Assembly (NCBI RefSeq): GCF_003573695.1 | Contig: NW_020621936.1 | Coordinates: 14,136,001-14,200,000, forward strand | DNA from: Papaver somniferum | Lineage: Eukaryota; Streptophyta; Magnoliopsida; Ranunculales; Papaveraceae | Reading direction: 5' to 3' | Length of the DNA: 64,000 bases | Shown here: piece by piece, positions 46,610-59,160 of the stretch | Layout: each line of letters begins with the position of its first letter | Numbering within the stretch: position 1 is the stretch's first letter | Notes under the pieces: generated by a model | Databases searched by the model: none | What the model saw: the letters and a program-made list of their open reading frames with translations, nothing else | Told to the model about the DNA's origin: nothing | Position numbers and translations under genes: made by a program

Positions 46610-49484
46610 ATGCCCACCCCTTTTAGAGATCCTTGTCCCCAAGGATGAAGTTAGGGAATTGAGGTCGAAGGTGCACTATGTATTCCCTAGTATCGTCTTC
46701 CAATAGATAGTTTGTCGACTGAATTAAGACATGCGAGCTGGAGAATCATCATGGACTGTGGTACGAGTCTGCAATACAACAGCTGGTTCAACAATGAATT
46801 TTTCTTGTTTATCAATCAATGTCAAATAATTAGTTGTAGAAGAGTGGGCACGAATTTTATTCTTTAGTTGAGATACATGGAAAACATGGTGTATGCGAGA
46901 GCCAACATGAAGTTTAATTTATATGCCACTCCTTGTATCTTCTTAAGCACCTCAAAGGGTCCATAATATTTAGAAGATAACTTGAAATGATTTCTTAGTA
47001 CCACTAAAGATTGCCTGCCTGTAAGGTTGAAGATTTAAAAATATTAAATCACCCATTTAAAACTCTCTATTAGATCTTTTTTGATCTGCAAAGAACTTCA
47101 TTTTATCTTGGGCCTTTACCAAGTCATCTTTCAATAACTGCAACATATAATCTCTTTATTTTAAGTAATCCTTAACTTTAGCCACTGAAGTAGTTACCTG
47201 AAATGGAAAAGATGTATGTGGAGGTTTGTAACCGTAGAGTGCCTGAAAGGGGATCATCTTTAAGCTCGTATGGAGTTTGTGTTAAACCAGCATTCTGCAA
47301 GAACAATCCAGTTATCCCACTGCCTAGGCCTCGTGCTAGTCATGCATATCAAATACTATTCTACAGATGCGTTAGTTCTCTCGGTCGTCTATTAGATTGT
47401 GTGTGATAAGAAGTGTTGAGGTTGAGTTTAGTACCTAAACTGTTGAACGTTTCCTGCCAAAATTGACTCACAAAAATTCTGTCTCGATCAGAAACCATAG
47501 AGCTAGAAAGACCATGTAACTTCAAAATGTGAAATAAAAAATCCTTAGCCACTGATATTGTAGTATAAGGATGAACTGATATGATGAAGTGACTATACTT
47601 GCTGAGTCGATCAACCACCACCAAAATGACTGATTTTCTATTAGACATAGGTAATAACTCTATGAAGTCCATAGATATGTGCTTCCAAGATGCTTTAGGG
47701 ATACATAATGGTTGAAGAAGACCAGTAGGGTAAGATTGGTCACTTTTGTTATTTTGACACACAAACACTTTCATTTTTGGCCGATAAAAATATGGTCAAG
47801 CCCCATTATATGTGCCTAAGAATCCATATTGCCGACCAATCGCAGAAGAATTGACATAATGCATAATAGAATTTCTAACATCCTTACATGAGCCAATATA
47901 CAATATCTCTTTGTATATAAGAATACCTTGATTGAGTGAGAAGTACTTGTGAGAAGGAGAAGTCAGCAATTGAGACATAAGTTATTGAACTACCTCATCA
48001 TCGATGTAACTAGCAAGTACATACTGAGCGCATTGTGGTTGAGCTAGAGAGTGTGTTGCATTATGAAGTGTGTGGAAATCTTGACAAGGAATAAACAAAC
48101 TTATTATCCAATGTTTTATTATAATTTGATCACATAATCCAGTCCAAGTATCTTCATAAGACATTTGTGTTGCAGAACAGTGGTCATTCGCTGCTCCATG
48201 AAGTACTTTAGACTCTGGTGGTCGGTATGGATGATTGAATTGGTGGAAAGATAAATAATGCTTCCATTTGTGGATCGCCATCACCACCACAATCAAATCC
48301 TTCTTATAAGTAATTTGAGCTAAAGCCTTCAGTCACAATGGTTTACTAAAGAAGGAAATAAGCATGTCTTGTTGCATGAGGACAACACCAACTTCAGATG
48401 AACATGCACCAGTCTCCAAAATGAAAGGTTGCGAAAAATCTGGCAGAGAAAGCACATGGGTGGAAATCATATCTTGCTTAAGAAAGTTAAAACCATTCAC
48501 AACATATGCATTCCATACAAAATCATATTTATGTAACATGTCAGTTAAGGGTTTCCTAATTATACCATAACCCCTAATAAATCTTCTGTAATAACCCGTA
48601 AGACCTAATTATCACCTCAATTTCTTTAGGGTAGTAGGCTATGACCGTTGCACCATAGATACAATCTTATCAGGGTCAGTCGCGATGCCATCAGAAGTAA
48701 CCAAATGACCCAGGTAATCCAACTGAGACTGTGCAAAATAATATTTGTTCTTGTTTGCAAAAAGTGAATGTTCTCGCTAAACAGACAAGGTATGAGATAG
48801 ATGTAAAAGATGTAAAAGATGGTCTTATAATGAAGTATCGTAAACAAGGATGTTATCAAAAAAAGGCTAAGATATATTTTCGAAGAAAAGGTCGAAAATC
48901 TCATTCATCAGAGCTTGAAAGGTTGCTAGGACATTAGTAAGCCCAAAAGGCATGACTTTGAATTCAAAATGGCCATGGTGAGTACGAAAAGCAGTTTTGT
49001 AAATGTCATTGAGATGAACCCTGATTTGATGGTAGCCTGATCGTAAATCTATTTTTGAAAGTTTTTTGGATTCATTTTAACTCTTCAAGAAGCTCATCAA
49101 TATTAGGTATGAGAAAGTTATCTTTAATTTTAATGCCATTAAGTCGCTTGCAGCTCGTACAAAAATGCTAAGAGCTGTCTTTCTTCTTCACTAATAGCAT
49201 GGGAAAGACAAATGGGTTTTGGAATGTTAGGTTGATACTCGTAGATAACATTTCGTGCATCAACTTCTCAATAACAGATTATGCAAGTATGTACACCTAT
49301 ATGGCCTCTGAGAATTAGTTGTAGAGTGAGGTTTCAATGGAATCTGATGATCCAACCCTCTATGGGGAGGAAGTGAATTTGCTTCATCAAAAAATGTCTT
49401 GAAAAGACTCTAGGAACTCAATAACTAATGAAGTAATTGGAGATAAAGGTTTAATAGATTGAGAAAAGAACTGACCAATTAAAA
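46610..49484 (-). pseudogene. Degenerate chromovirus pol (RT, RNase H, integrase, chromodomain)
   Basis: Read right to left: reverse transcriptase remnants (48600-49480, no intact frame), RNase H region 48539-48333 (NGFNFLKQDMISTHVLSLPD, then FILETGACSSEVGVVLMQQD), and integrase 47774-47361 (KASWKHISMDFIELLP, VILVVVDRLSKYSHF, MVSDRDRIFVSQFWQETF, SYHTQSN). The C-terminal integrase and chromodomain, matching 37272-37735 in inverted orientation, lie at about 47130-46640. Numerous stops and shifts make it non-functional. The order and motifs fit a Ty3/gypsy chromovirus. The rest of the element continues right of the solo LTR. Confidence 0.8.
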
Positions 49485-49489
49485 CAAGT
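49485..49489. repeat. Target site duplication CAAGT (left)
   Basis: CAAGT precedes the solo LTR at 49490 and is repeated exactly at 51933-51937. Confidence 0.9.
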
Positions 49490-51932
49490 TGAAAAAGTGG
49501 GGGTATAACAACCACACCCAATATTTTGTTTAGCAATTTGTATAGACTAACTCCAATATACATTCAAGAGAATTAACTAGACAGTCAAACTCAATCTTAA
49601 GAAAAGTATATCAAAGAGTTATACCTCAATTTGTTAATTCAATCTGCAATCAAACAAATAGGAATTTGCGAGCCCGATTGAACATAAGAAATAACTTGGA
49701 CGGTATCAAAAACCAATATTCAAGTGCCAATCAATTTAATCAACAACCCAAAAGGTTGGATTCACAATTGGTTGAACTTACGCACAACCTATGATATTTC
49801 AATTATATAAACAAATACAATGCGGAAAATAAATAACACAAACACCAGAAATTTTGTTAACGAGGAAGCCGCAAATGCAGAAAAACCCCGGTACCTATTA
49901 CATATTTGAACACCACATTGTATTCAGCCGCTACAGACACTATCCTACTCCAAGTTAACTTCAGACTGGAATGTAGTTCAGCCCCAACCAATCTCACACT
50001 GATCAAGGTACAGTCACGTTCCTTACGCCTCTAGAACCACGCCAGATTCTGCGCACTTGATTCCCTTAGCTGATCTCACCCACAACTAAGATTTGCTACG
50101 ACCCAAAGTCGAAGACTTGATAAACCAATCTGTCTCACACAAAAAAGTCTATTGAATAGATAAATCTGTCTCCCACAGATATACCTATGATTTTTGTTCC
50201 GTATTTTGATAAATCAAGGTGAACATGAACCAATTGATACACCAGACTTATATTCCCGAAGAACAGCCTAGTAATATCAATCACCTCATAATAATCTTAA
50301 TCGTATGGTAGCGAAACAAGATATTGTGGAATCACAAACGATGAGACGAAGATGTTTGTGACTACTTTTTATCTTGCCTATCAGAGATTAAATCTCGAGC
50401 CAATCTTAGAGAAGATAATACTCAATCACGATAGAAAACAACATGATCAGAACACGCAACTACAGAGAAAATAGTTGGGTCCGACTTCACAATCCCAATG
50501 AAGTCTTCATGTTTTTAACCTACAGGGTTTTGGAAAAATCTAAGGTTAAAGGAGAATCGACTCTAGTTGCAACTAGTATCACACAAGTGGTGTGGGGATT
50601 AGGTTTCCCAGTTGCTAGAGTTCTCCCTTATATAGTCTTCAAATCAGGGTTTGCAATCAATGTTACCTTGGTAACAGAGCATTCAATGTTCACCGTTAGA
50701 TGAAAACCTGATTAGACTCAAGCTAATATCTTTCAACCGTTAGATCGAAATTATCTTGTTACACACAAATGAAAAGTGACTTCGTTTAGATATGAGTAAC
50801 GTACATAAACGTGTACACCTTGTTGGCTCAACAATAGTTAACCGAAGTTAGCCATATGAACACTTTCATATCAACCATATTATTCTTAAACATAACTAGT
50901 TCAAATGACTCAAATGAAACTAGTTCTTGAGTTGTTCGATTGTTTATATTCTCATAGAAGTATACAAGACACAATTGAACATTATAGCCACGGTTTGCAA
51001 AAGATTGCGTTCCTTAATATATAAATGTATTAGTTCTTGAAAAAACCGATTTTAGAATATAACCTACTCAAGAATGCAAACGGGTACGCATACCTAAGTA
51101 GCCGGACTTGAACTGTGTACGCTAGTATGCAAACGGGTACGCATACTGTCGTTCACATCTGAACTCAGTTGAATATAGTGCGCGTACGGGTACACATACC
51201 AAGGTTCCAGGACTTCAACTGACTTCTCCAGTACGCATACAGGTATCATACTAGATTGTCGGTCTTGGAATACACATATGCAAGTACGCATACTGTGTTT
51301 ATATCCAATCATGGTTAATCGTTCTAAGCTCCCATTTCAATCGTTGAAACATTCTTAGAAGATGATAATAGCTACATCACACAAACTATTAGCTTCAAAG
51401 CAATTTTCAAGTGATCGAATGATCAATACAAAACATTCTGAGTCTACATCAAATGACTGTCTCACACAAATCATGTAAGATATTACAAGGCGATTTTCAC
51501 ATGATCATCTTTTGACTTTCGTCAAGAATATTATATGAACTTGGTTAAAGCGAAAACTTCCCAACACATATTTCGAGAAATATGTAAGTGAGTTAAACTC
51601 ATCTCGAAATATCAAATGTGTATAATCGAAGTCTATATAGCTATACGAATTTTTTCTCAAATAGGAGATAGAGTAGATAGACTTTTGAGTGATAGATGAG
51701 TTCAAGTATCCACATACCTTTTGTTGATGAAGTTCCATAATCTCCCTTTAGTAGTTCTTCGTCTTCAATCGATCAACGCCGTGAAGTCTAATGCTCAACT
51801 ACACTTTCTATCATAATCCGAGACTTAACTATAAGTATATTAGAAATAAAGACTTATAGTTTTGACAACTAAACTTGACAAACAAGCTTGAGATAGCAAC
51901 ACTTGCGAGTTCGACCGAGCAGTCCTCTAACA
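49490..51932 (-). mobile_element. Solo LTR of the SIRE-like family
   Basis: 2443 bp with the same ends as the LTRs of the 37738-46268 element (plus sense: TGAAAAAGTGGGGG... to ...CTCTAACA). It is flanked by perfect CAAGT duplications and interrupts the chromovirus frame between reverse transcriptase and protease. It is clearly more diverged than the two LTRs of the intact element are from each other. The inverted-repeat motif occurs in several variants at 51070-51290. A solo LTR forms by recombination between the two LTRs of an inserted element. Confidence 0.92.
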
Positions 51933-51937
51933 CAAGT

Positions 51938-52960
51938 GTATCACCTTTAATGAACTTTATAATAGCTTTACCACTTAGCATACTGACATAAGATGTCAAA
52001 GATTTACATTGCAAAGTGATTCTCTTACCATGATGCACAAAGGAAATTTTTAACTGAGCCAAGTTGAACATGACATCAGCAAGTTGCTTCAACTAATCGA
52101 CCACCAAAAACATATCACATCCACCAGAGGAAGAAACCTAAGTCAACAATGAACTTATTACTATTAATAGACCGTTGAAACTGTAGAAAATCCCTTTTAC
52201 ATATAGTAGTATCGTCGTTGGCCACTATCAATATCATGTGTGCAATTGGTTCTATAATATAACTGCAACTGTTCAGCAAGAGCAACATCTACAAAGTGCA
52301 TGTGCTTTCGGTGTTTATTAACACCATGACATGATGTTTTTTAATAAAAACAAGAATTTGGATAGTATCTTGTATCACCAAGCCAGTTAAGGCATTAAAA
52401 GAGATTTCCATCGTTGAACCCATGAGAGTAGAATGCAAAAAATCCTCTCAGTCAGGCTCGTCTTTTTTATAGATGAGTCTTCTAAAGTAGCCACTAACAT
52501 GAATAATTGCTAAGACTTGTAGATTCATCACAAATATAGCATATTCCTTTATATATTTAGCCTTCATATGAATAGGAGATAACTTTTTAATAAGACATAA
52601 TAGTGGTTCAGGTTTAGTATAGGAGTTGTTGGGTGAGTGACAATGGGTTTAGTGTTAGAGTAAGAGGGTTTGATAATAGAGGTAACTGGTGGTAGAGATA
52701 GCCCGTTTATAAACATCGAAGGTGGAAAATAACTGATGGAAGGTATAAATGGTCTAGAAAAAATCTTAGGTCGTTTAAACTGAAAATCAAATTAGCATGT
52801 TGTACTCTGGATAAGTAAAAATCACCCGCATCTGAAAAACGTTCTGGATATCCTCCTTAGACTAACTAATAAAACTCAAAATAAAGCACTCTTCAGACAA
52901 ATTCTACTTCGTAGATTTCATAGGAGCTTTGAGGGTCTCATACCTCTCATAATAATTCTC
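51938..52960 (-). pseudogene. 5' coding remnant of the chromovirus (protease and gag region)
   Basis: The frame at 52092-51938 reads ADVMFNLAQLKISFVHHGKRITLQC, which resembles the linker between protease and reverse transcriptase in plant chromoviruses. Further right the minus strand has scattered gag-like, Pro/Ser-rich sequence with many stops. The 5' LTR was not identified. Confidence 0.5.
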
Positions 52961-52970
52961 AACAGAAACA

Positions 52971-53219
52971 ATGAACCTCTACAATCGAGATGGGAGCGTG
53001 TTGGGTTACCGCTTCAATGTGATCAATAAGGAAAATATTAAGTATGTTGCTTTAGCAATTCAAGCTGGTCGAAACGTGGGGGGTGGTGAAACCATGATAG
53101 GCGTGGAACAAAAGTGTCGGGTGGAATGGTACCACATCAACGGAAAAGACTTCCAATATGGAAGTTGTTTTGATATCTTAAGAGTGTTGCCCAAATATAA
53201 TCCAATGTTTATGTTTTAA
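52971..53219 (+). pseudogene. Unidentified 82-codon frame
   Basis: MNLYNRDGSVLGYRFNVINKEN... ending LPKYNPMFMF. The pattern GYRF...GV...VEWYH faintly recalls the region after the transposase in CACTA elements, but I cannot support it. The frame lies between retroelement remnants and is probably part of one. Confidence 0.25.
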
Positions 53220-54025
53220 TTTCTTAATTGCCAATTTTATTAGAAGTTTATTAGAAGTTTCATTTCTAAATTGTCAAATTTTTTAGAAGTCTTAATGTTT
53301 TAATTACGTTATTAACTATTGATGAGGTTCTCGACACTTGGATAGCAGTATGTGTGAAACGTTGTCCCTGTCTCCGTCGCCTAAAAAAGCGTGGAACGCA
53401 GGATCCAAGGCAACTATCACATACTTGCTGAAAAGGAACATGCGCTTAGAGTATCTAATCATGTGGTCCAGTTAAATGGGTGCTTCTCTCAACTATTGCG
53501 CTATAAATAAAAAAAATCCTTTGACGACATTCATACAAGTATTGTGGGTAACATCTTTCACTTTATTCAACATTTGCACACTTCACTTTTCTATTTTCAT
53601 TCTCTTATCTATCCATGTGATTTCAGTATGCGAGTGTTGTGGCAAACGTTACAACAAGTATGATGACTATCTTAGTAGAGTTTTGCAATCAGGTTGAATA
53701 TCACACGAATTGCTTGTGTGTGATGATTGGAATGTATGTGGGATGTTTGCAGCTAAAGAACTTATGCAGGCTAATTATTTGTCTTTGTATTTTGTGTGTA
53801 TCCTTAGTGGTTCTTACAAGGTAATAAATTTGAGTAGGTTTTGTGGGTATACCTCTTGTAAACCCTCACGAGACTATGACTCGTCCACTAGGGACACCTA
53901 GGGGTTTAAAGGCTTGTTGGATTGGCAAGTGTAATCGTATTCTCAACGAAAGGGAGTTGTTGTATTTAGGATTTGTTTTATTTTAGTTTGCTCTAGGACT
54001 AGAAAAATCTAAGAGTGGGGGAATT
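53220..54025 (+). mobile_element. 3' interior end of an Athila-like element with polypurine tract
   Basis: Non-coding sequence leading to AAGAGTGGGGGAATT (54011-54025), a typical purine tract of this lineage immediately before the LTR at 54026. Small frames here (53476-53901) are not convincing. Confidence 0.55.
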
Positions 54026-55535
54026 TGATAAGTGCACAATTCATATGATTTTAGTGCGCATTTTATACTTGCTTTAGCTATTATTCTTGCATATTTTCGT
54101 ACTATTACTCTTGTTTTCTCTTATTTGTCTCTATTAGGTGAATCATCCAAAAATGATCTAAGTGCTAAAAATATATAAGAATAGAAGTATTCCAAGTATC
54201 CAAGCGCCCAAGTCCAAGATAAGTTGAAGAAGTCCGACGAAAAGGAGCAAAACGCTCAAAATCAAGAGACGGACCAAATACCGAGATTAAATCATTCAAA
54301 TTCAAGATTTCTCATCAGAATACTGAATATAATTGAAAAAGGAAAAAAATTCAAAAATAATGAGGTCATTCCGAGTTCGGACGAAGAAATTGTGGGAGAA
54401 ACAAGTTCTTTATCGAATACCGAAGACAGCAAAAGTATGCACACTGGTATGCATAATTATTCCCCTGGATTTTAACTGAAATTTAAGTATCCCCTGGATT
54501 TTAACTGAAATTTGAGTATGCAAACGGGTATGCATACTGGTGAAGGCCAAAACTCACGGTTATGGTATTTCTTTCGTAATTTTGGGTCGGGTTCCTTAGA
54601 CGACTTGGATACTTGGAGGCCAAGCATTTTAAACCTATATAAATAGGTATTAGGCCTTCCAAAGAAGATATCATCATATCATCTCATATTATAAGCTAGG
54701 GTTTATTCAACATCAAAACCTAGGATTTACCCCTTTAGGGAGAAACCACCATTATTCATCTTCTTTGTAATATGAGTAGCTAAATCCTTTGTTGATTAAG
54801 GATGAATTCAATGTTCTAAGCGTGAAGCTTTATTATTAATACAAATCTATTGAGAGTTTTTATCATCATCGTTTTTTTTTACCATATCTAGGGTTTATGA
54901 GTGATTCTTAGATTGAATTGGAGTGCATGCTAGATTGATCTATTGATCTATCGCTAGTAGAAATTAGGAGATAGGTAATCGTCGAATAACTCTCTACACA
55001 AGTAGAAATCGCGAAACCTTACAGAGGGATTCTGTGGAGGAATCGTGTGTAAAAAAAAAACTCCAGCACGTAAACCTTGAGCTAAGAGTTTAACTACTGG
55101 GATTAACCTAATTCACAAAGCCTAAAGCGTCCGATTGGATTACACCTTGAGTGAGCTACTACTTGGTGGTTCGGTTGAATAGAATCTGATATTGGAGAGC
55201 TTACGTATCCATGGTAAAAAGGAGTTTTGGGAATAACACTGAGCTAGATGCTATTCTACGATTGGTGACGAATGGTTCTTACGAACGATATATAAGTATA
55301 TTAATCCAGTTATCGCTTGGTAACGGCGAAGGATTCCTTAATCATCATTTTCTTCTTATTGTCTTTTTATTTATCTTAAAACCAATACCCCATTTTTCTT
55401 TTACTTTATTTTGATAATTCAAATAACCTATCAATTACACAGCTCTCTGTGGGAACGATCTCTTATTACCGCTATATTACCAGTTAATTAGTGGGAAATA
55501 TATTTATTAATTTGTTGCATTAACGACACGCACCA
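54026..55535 (+). repeat. 3' LTR of an Athila-like element (same family as element A)
   Basis: 1510 bp, TGATAAGTGCACAATTC... to ...CGACACGCACCA, homologous in inverse orientation to 4750-6309. An upstream purine tract identifies it as a 3' LTR. It carries the inverted-repeat motif at 54436-54541. Its 5' partner is absent. Confidence 0.8.
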
Positions 55536-55577
55536 GGTACCAACGCTTGTGAGTTCGACCGAGCAGTGCTCTAACAT
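55536..55577 (-). repeat. LTR end fragment of the SIRE-like family
   Basis: 'ccaacgcttgtgagttcgaccgagcagtgctctaaca' matches the outer 35-40 bp of the SIRE-like LTRs. It abuts the Athila-like LTR, so that LTR probably sits inside an older LTR. Confidence 0.65.
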
Positions 55578-55990
55578 ATACTTCGTAAATCTATGTACTT
55601 AAGTTGTATAACAATATGTATATCATTCCTTAATGATACTTTGATCATAGTATAATGACCAAGTCCTAAAGTCATTATAAATAAACTTCACTTCGTACGT
55701 TAAGTTTTCAATGAATATTGACTTGAAAGAAAAATAATTAAAAATGGAACAAGTCAAGTCCGTAGTTACTGATGTTGAACTGGAGGATGATTTCTTTGTT
55801 GTTGTCGATATGTCTTCATGTTCTCCGTGAGCAACAAGAGCAAATCTCAACATTTACAAGTTCATAGTCTAACCTCACAAATTTGACTTCAGCAACCAAA
55901 TCAAGCGTCTCCGAGTTTTGGAACTAAACTTCGCAATTAACCTTGACATACCAATGCTTGGTGGGTTCAACCAAGCAGTGCTCTAATAGA
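55578..55990 (-). repeat. End fragment of the second long-LTR family
   Basis: Similar to 61600-61962: 'gacttgaaag', 'caagtc', 'ggatgat.t..ttgttgt', ending 'ttgacataccaatgcttgg' and 'gcagtgctctaata'. It is truncated on the left. Confidence 0.6.
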
Positions 55991-57367
55991 TATGTCAAAA
56001 TTGAACGAATTACAGGAACACATGAATTTGAAAAGTAGGGCAGGTTAGGCACGACTACTAAACCAACCACCGGTTTGCGCTGATACTGATAAACATGAGA
56101 CGGAAGAGTACGAAAACGTTAATTAGTTCTAATTACATGTAATAGTTTGCTTATTATTATTATTATTATTATTATTATTTTAATTTGGATGTAACTGCCC
56201 GTTCAAATTCTTAATTGTTAGTTTGGAATAAAGTAGTTCAAGTTTAATGTATTTTTGTTTTTTAAATTTCTTTGTGATAGTAAGACTTCATTTAAATGTA
56301 ATATTTTTTCCATTAAGTAAATTTTTTTCCATTATTCAAATCAAATTACACAAAGGAAAACTGAGTATTACAAAATAATGTTAAAATTTAAACTTTCTCA
56401 AAGTTTTTCGGTCCCCGTTTTCCACAAATATTTTAGTAAGATCTTTTCTAACGCTATAATATATAAACCCCTAGTTTTGAATTATATCAGTGATCATTGA
56501 ATATTCACTTTCCTATTCCATATCGTGGTTGAACATCAATCCTCAAATTTTCATCTTCATAATTTTTCCAGGTAAGATCACGTCGGATTTTTTTTATGAT
56601 CATATTATGAAAAATTATGCACGGGGGCATAATATTGTTTATTTTTGTTGGATTATAAAAACGATATGGCTCGCAAAGATGATAGATTCTTTTTCAGAAT
56701 TCCAAATGCGCTTTAAAAGTCCTTTATCTTTAACATTTGAAGCAAGTTAAAATACAACTTGTGACAAACCGGAAAATCATGCCCAAAGTGCCAAAGCGTA
56801 CAAGCCATAATTCCTCGATGCGCCACTCTGATGCTAGTGACCGGGAGTTAAAGCTTCACTTGTAGCTTCACAAGTGCACGTCTAATTTCTTTTTCAAGCA
56901 CGACTCCTTAAACGTAGCTTCCACCCCTTTTCATCTTACCCTTGTTTTGTGATGGGAATAAATCCATGAAGGCTAATATCGATGAATTATTGTATGCATC
57001 ACTGACTTCCTAATCATGTCCAAGCATATCTTGGACTTGCACATCGGACATTGTGTAAACCTATCACAAACATCCCTACTTTTCATGGGCATTGCTGGAT
57101 GCACGCATTAATCTTGGTTGTGCCAAGGATGCATCATTGTGGCTCATTGCGTACTCGCGTTGCATCATTCTTATGATGCCAATGGCTTATGCAAGCTCTA
57201 CTAACTTGCATACAAATTTAGCTTTCTTCTATGTCCATGCCCAATGCGCAATTGGTGCACGCCTACCTCAAAAAACTTGATAGGAAGTATAAACATCTAC
57301 GAAAATGGACTTCAACTTGCCTCAGAAAGCATGGCGATAATCATCTCTTGCATAGTATTTCCGATCT
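55991..57367. other. Intergenic region, no gene seen
   Basis: AT-rich with a TTA microsatellite. The part at 57080-57330 has 'gcatcattg' and 'gatgcc' phrases that also occur at 62760-62910 on the other side of the nested LTR, so both flanks may belong to one older repeat. Confidence 0.45.
56151..56180. repeat. (TTA)n microsatellite
   Basis: About ten uninterrupted TTA units. Confidence 0.95.
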
Positions 57368-57372
57368 ATATG
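57368..57372. repeat. Target site duplication ATATG (left)
   Basis: ATATG before the solo LTR at 57373; exact copy at 62523-62527. Confidence 0.88.
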
Positions 57373-59160
57373 TGAAAATGCGGGGGTCTAACAACCACAC
57401 CCAACAATTCGTTTGGCAATCTGAGAGGACTTACTCTAATACACTTTCTAGAGAATCAACTAGACAGTAAGACTCAATCTAGAGTAAAGTATATCAAAGA
57501 ATTTAATATCTCTGTTTCACAATGTAATCAGCAAATCAAACAGATAGAAATCCGCAAGCCTGATTATTATGTGAAACAACTTGAACGGTACCAAAGACCA
57601 ATGTTCAAGTGTCAGTCGATTTAAATCAACAACCAAAGGTTGGATATTCTAATTGATTGATCTAAACGCACAACCTGTGATATTTAAATTATATAAAAAA
57701 ATATAATGCAGAAAAGAAATAACATAAACACCAAAAGTTTTGTTAACGAGGAAACCGCAAATGCAGAAAAACCCCGGGACCTAGTCCAGATTGAACACCG
57801 CACTGTATTAAGCTGCTACAGACTCTAGCCTACTACCAATTAACTTGGGACTGGACTGTAGTTGAACCCTAATCAATATCACACTGATTCAAGGTACAGT
57901 TGCGTTCCTTACGTCTCTGATCCCAGCATGATACTACACACTTGATTCCCTTAGTTGATCTCACCCACAACCAAGAGTTGCTACGACCCAAAGTCGAAGA
58001 CTTGATAAACAAATCTGTCTCACACAGATTAGTCTATAGATTGAATAAATATGTCTCCCACAGATATACCCAAGAGTTTTTGTTCCGTCTTTTGATAAAT
58101 CAAGGTGAACAAGAACCAATTGATAAACCCGTCTTATATTCCCGAAGAACTGCCTAGTATCATCAATCACCTCACAATAATCTTAATCGACTAGCGAAAA
58201 AAGACATTGTGGAATCACAAACGATGAGACGAAGATGTTTGTGATTACTTTTATCTTTCCTATCAGAGAAATTAATCTCGAGTCAATTATTTCAATTATA
58301 CTCAATATGATATAATCGGACAAGATCAGAACAGGCAACTACAAAGAAAATAGTTGGGTCTGGCTTCACAATCCCAGTGAAGTCTTTGAAGTCGTTAACC
58401 TACAGGGTCTCGATAGAAACCTAAGGTTAAAGGAGAATAGACTCTAGTTATGCAACTAGTAACACACAGGAGGTGTGGGGATTAGTTTTCCCAGTTGCTA
58501 GAGTTCTCCTTTATATAGTTTTCAAATCAGGGTTTGTAATCCAAGTTACCTTGGTAACAAAGCATTCAATATTCACTGTTAGATGAAAAACCTGATTCAA
58601 CCAAGCTAATATCTTTCAACCGTTAGATCGAACTTATCTTGTTACACACAAATAAAATGTACCCTCATTTAGGTTTATGTAACCGTACATAAACGTGTAC
58701 ACCATGTTAGTTCACAAATAGTTAACCGAGGTTAGCCATATGGTTACTCTTATATTAACCTTATTCATCTTAACCATAACTAGTTCAAATGACTCAAATG
58801 AAACTAGTTAAAGAGTTGTTCAATTGCTTATACAAGAACAAAATTGAAGCAATTGATTCACTCGAATCAATCATGAAAATTATAGCCACGGTTTGCAAGG
58901 ATTGCATTCCTTATTATCCAAATATTTATGTTCATGTACATAACCGATTTTAGAACTTTAACCTTCAAGAATGCAAACGGGTACGCATACTTGAAATACC
59001 CGAACTAAGATTGGGTTACGCCAGTTCGCAACGGGTACGCGAACTTTCAATCCCAGCAGAAATTCTCAGATATGAACCTGTACTCCAGTACGCAAACGTA
59101 TACGCATATTTAGGTTCCCATATTTCTCAAACCAACCGGTACGCAAACGGGTGTGCATAA

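Noticed and set aside
57092..57470. Two overlapping small frames left of the nested LTR
   Set aside because: The second frame runs into the LTR, and the first lies in a repeat phrase also found at 62.8 kb.
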